From positions 1-21,787 of the forward strand of contig DATJWY010000302.1 of assembly GCA_035500775.1 (NCBI GenBank): 21,787 nucleotides of DNA, in the 5' to 3' direction. Under the pieces are notes generated by a model, which saw nothing but the letters and a program-made list of their open reading frames with translations, made no database searches and had not been told where the DNA came from. The stretch's first letter is position 1; every line of letters starts with the position of its first letter. The position numbers and the translations under genes were made by a program. Positions 21,441 through 21,787 of this stretch are shown piece after piece. The stretch comes from DATJWY01 sp035500775. GTDB taxonomy: Bacteria > Pseudomonadota > Alphaproteobacteria > Acetobacterales > Acetobacteraceae.

Positions 21441-21787
21441 TCGGTCTTGCGATCGCGCGAATAGTAGAACAGCGCCGCGGGTGGTCCGGCTCCGGCGAAT
21501 GGCGCGTCATCGCGCCCATACACCCACAAGCGCCCGGTCACCGTCTTGCTCCTGGCCAGGATCGGCACGGTGGTATCGTCGCCGTGCAGCCGCTCGGCCG
21601 CCATGACATGCGCCCGGATCAGACTGACCAGCGGCATCAGCGTGGCGGTGCAGGCGCCGACCCAGTCGGCCAGCGTCGATACATCGAGGTCGATCCCCTC
21701 GCGGCCATAGGCGCCACTCTGCCGGTTCAACGGCTGGTGGTCGCAGAATTTGCCCGTCAGGATCATGGCCAGCAGGTTCGGCCCAGC
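21440..21787 (-). pseudogene. IS66-family transposase (TnpC) fragment, running off the right edge
   Basis: The minus-strand frame is open from the window edge and reads 'KFCDHQPLNRQSGAYGREGIDLDVSTLADWVG', then 'HVMAAERLHGDDTTVPIL' and 'GRLWVYGRDDAPFAGAGPPAALFYYSRDRKTE'. These are the hallmark segments of IS66 TnpC; the first aspartate of the DDE triad lies in HGDDT. After RDRKTE the family continues with a conserved H-P...H-L segment, but here the MITE-like element begins and the reading ends. The rest of the transposase, including the later acidic residues, is not found on the other side, so the copy is broken. Its N-terminal part may exist beyond the window. Confidence 0.85.

Noticed and set aside
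21119..21766. Single 215-codon minus-strand frame across the right-end elements
   Set aside because: It fuses IS66 sequence with the MITE-like element and out-of-frame IS5-like sequence; the IS5-like part reads sensibly only in another frame, so it is not one protein.

Overview
The window is GC-rich alphaproteobacterial DNA. Gene style, short intergenic gaps and the gene families present suit Rhodospirillales, most likely Acetobacteraceae. That placement is inferred from general familiarity, not from a search. Two functional blocks are separated by a strong palindrome at 12791-12826, and a mobile-element scrap yard lies at the right end.

Block 1 (2-12784, all on +) is a nitrogen-scavenging locus for guanidine or a related guanidino compound. 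The left part encodes an ABC importer (partial binding protein, permease, ATPase), a creatininase-family amidohydrolase, a type III glutamine synthetase-like enzyme and a NikR-like ribbon-helix-helix regulator that lacks two of the four nickel ligands. A 428-base leader follows. It contains a clear guanidine-I (ykkC) aptamer at 5557-5664 and, just before the next ribosome binding site, two hairpins with ACGA tetraloops that match the guanidine-II (mini-ykkC) riboswitch. The leader precedes UAAP1 and UAAP2 (carboxyguanidine deiminase type, CgdAB), a 1183-residue urea/guanidine carboxylase and allophanate hydrolase. Together these give: uptake, ATP- and biotin-dependent carboxylation, deimination to allophanate, hydrolysis to ammonia and CO2, and ammonia capture by the synthetase. 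Two different guanidine riboswitch classes in one leader is the most striking signal in the window.

Block 2 (12833-20807) is an exopolysaccharide locus. On the minus strand lie a chain-length/tyrosine-kinase protein (Wzc/GumC type) and, translationally coupled to it, a secreted clan GH-A-like glycosidase. Divergently on the plus strand are two GT4 glycosyltransferases overlapping by 4 bases, then a Wzx-type flippase. The divergent promoter region is unusually AT-rich, has a good sigma-70-type promoter and carries an inverted ATGTATCC repeat. A possible 51-residue minus-strand ORF lies between the second glycosyltransferase and the flippase.

Block 3 (20808-21787) is decayed DNA: the 3' end of an ATP-grasp gene, the 3' end of an IS5-like transposase, a 113-bp MITE-like element with perfect 18-bp terminal repeats resembling IS6-family ends, and an IS66 transposase fragment that runs off the right edge.
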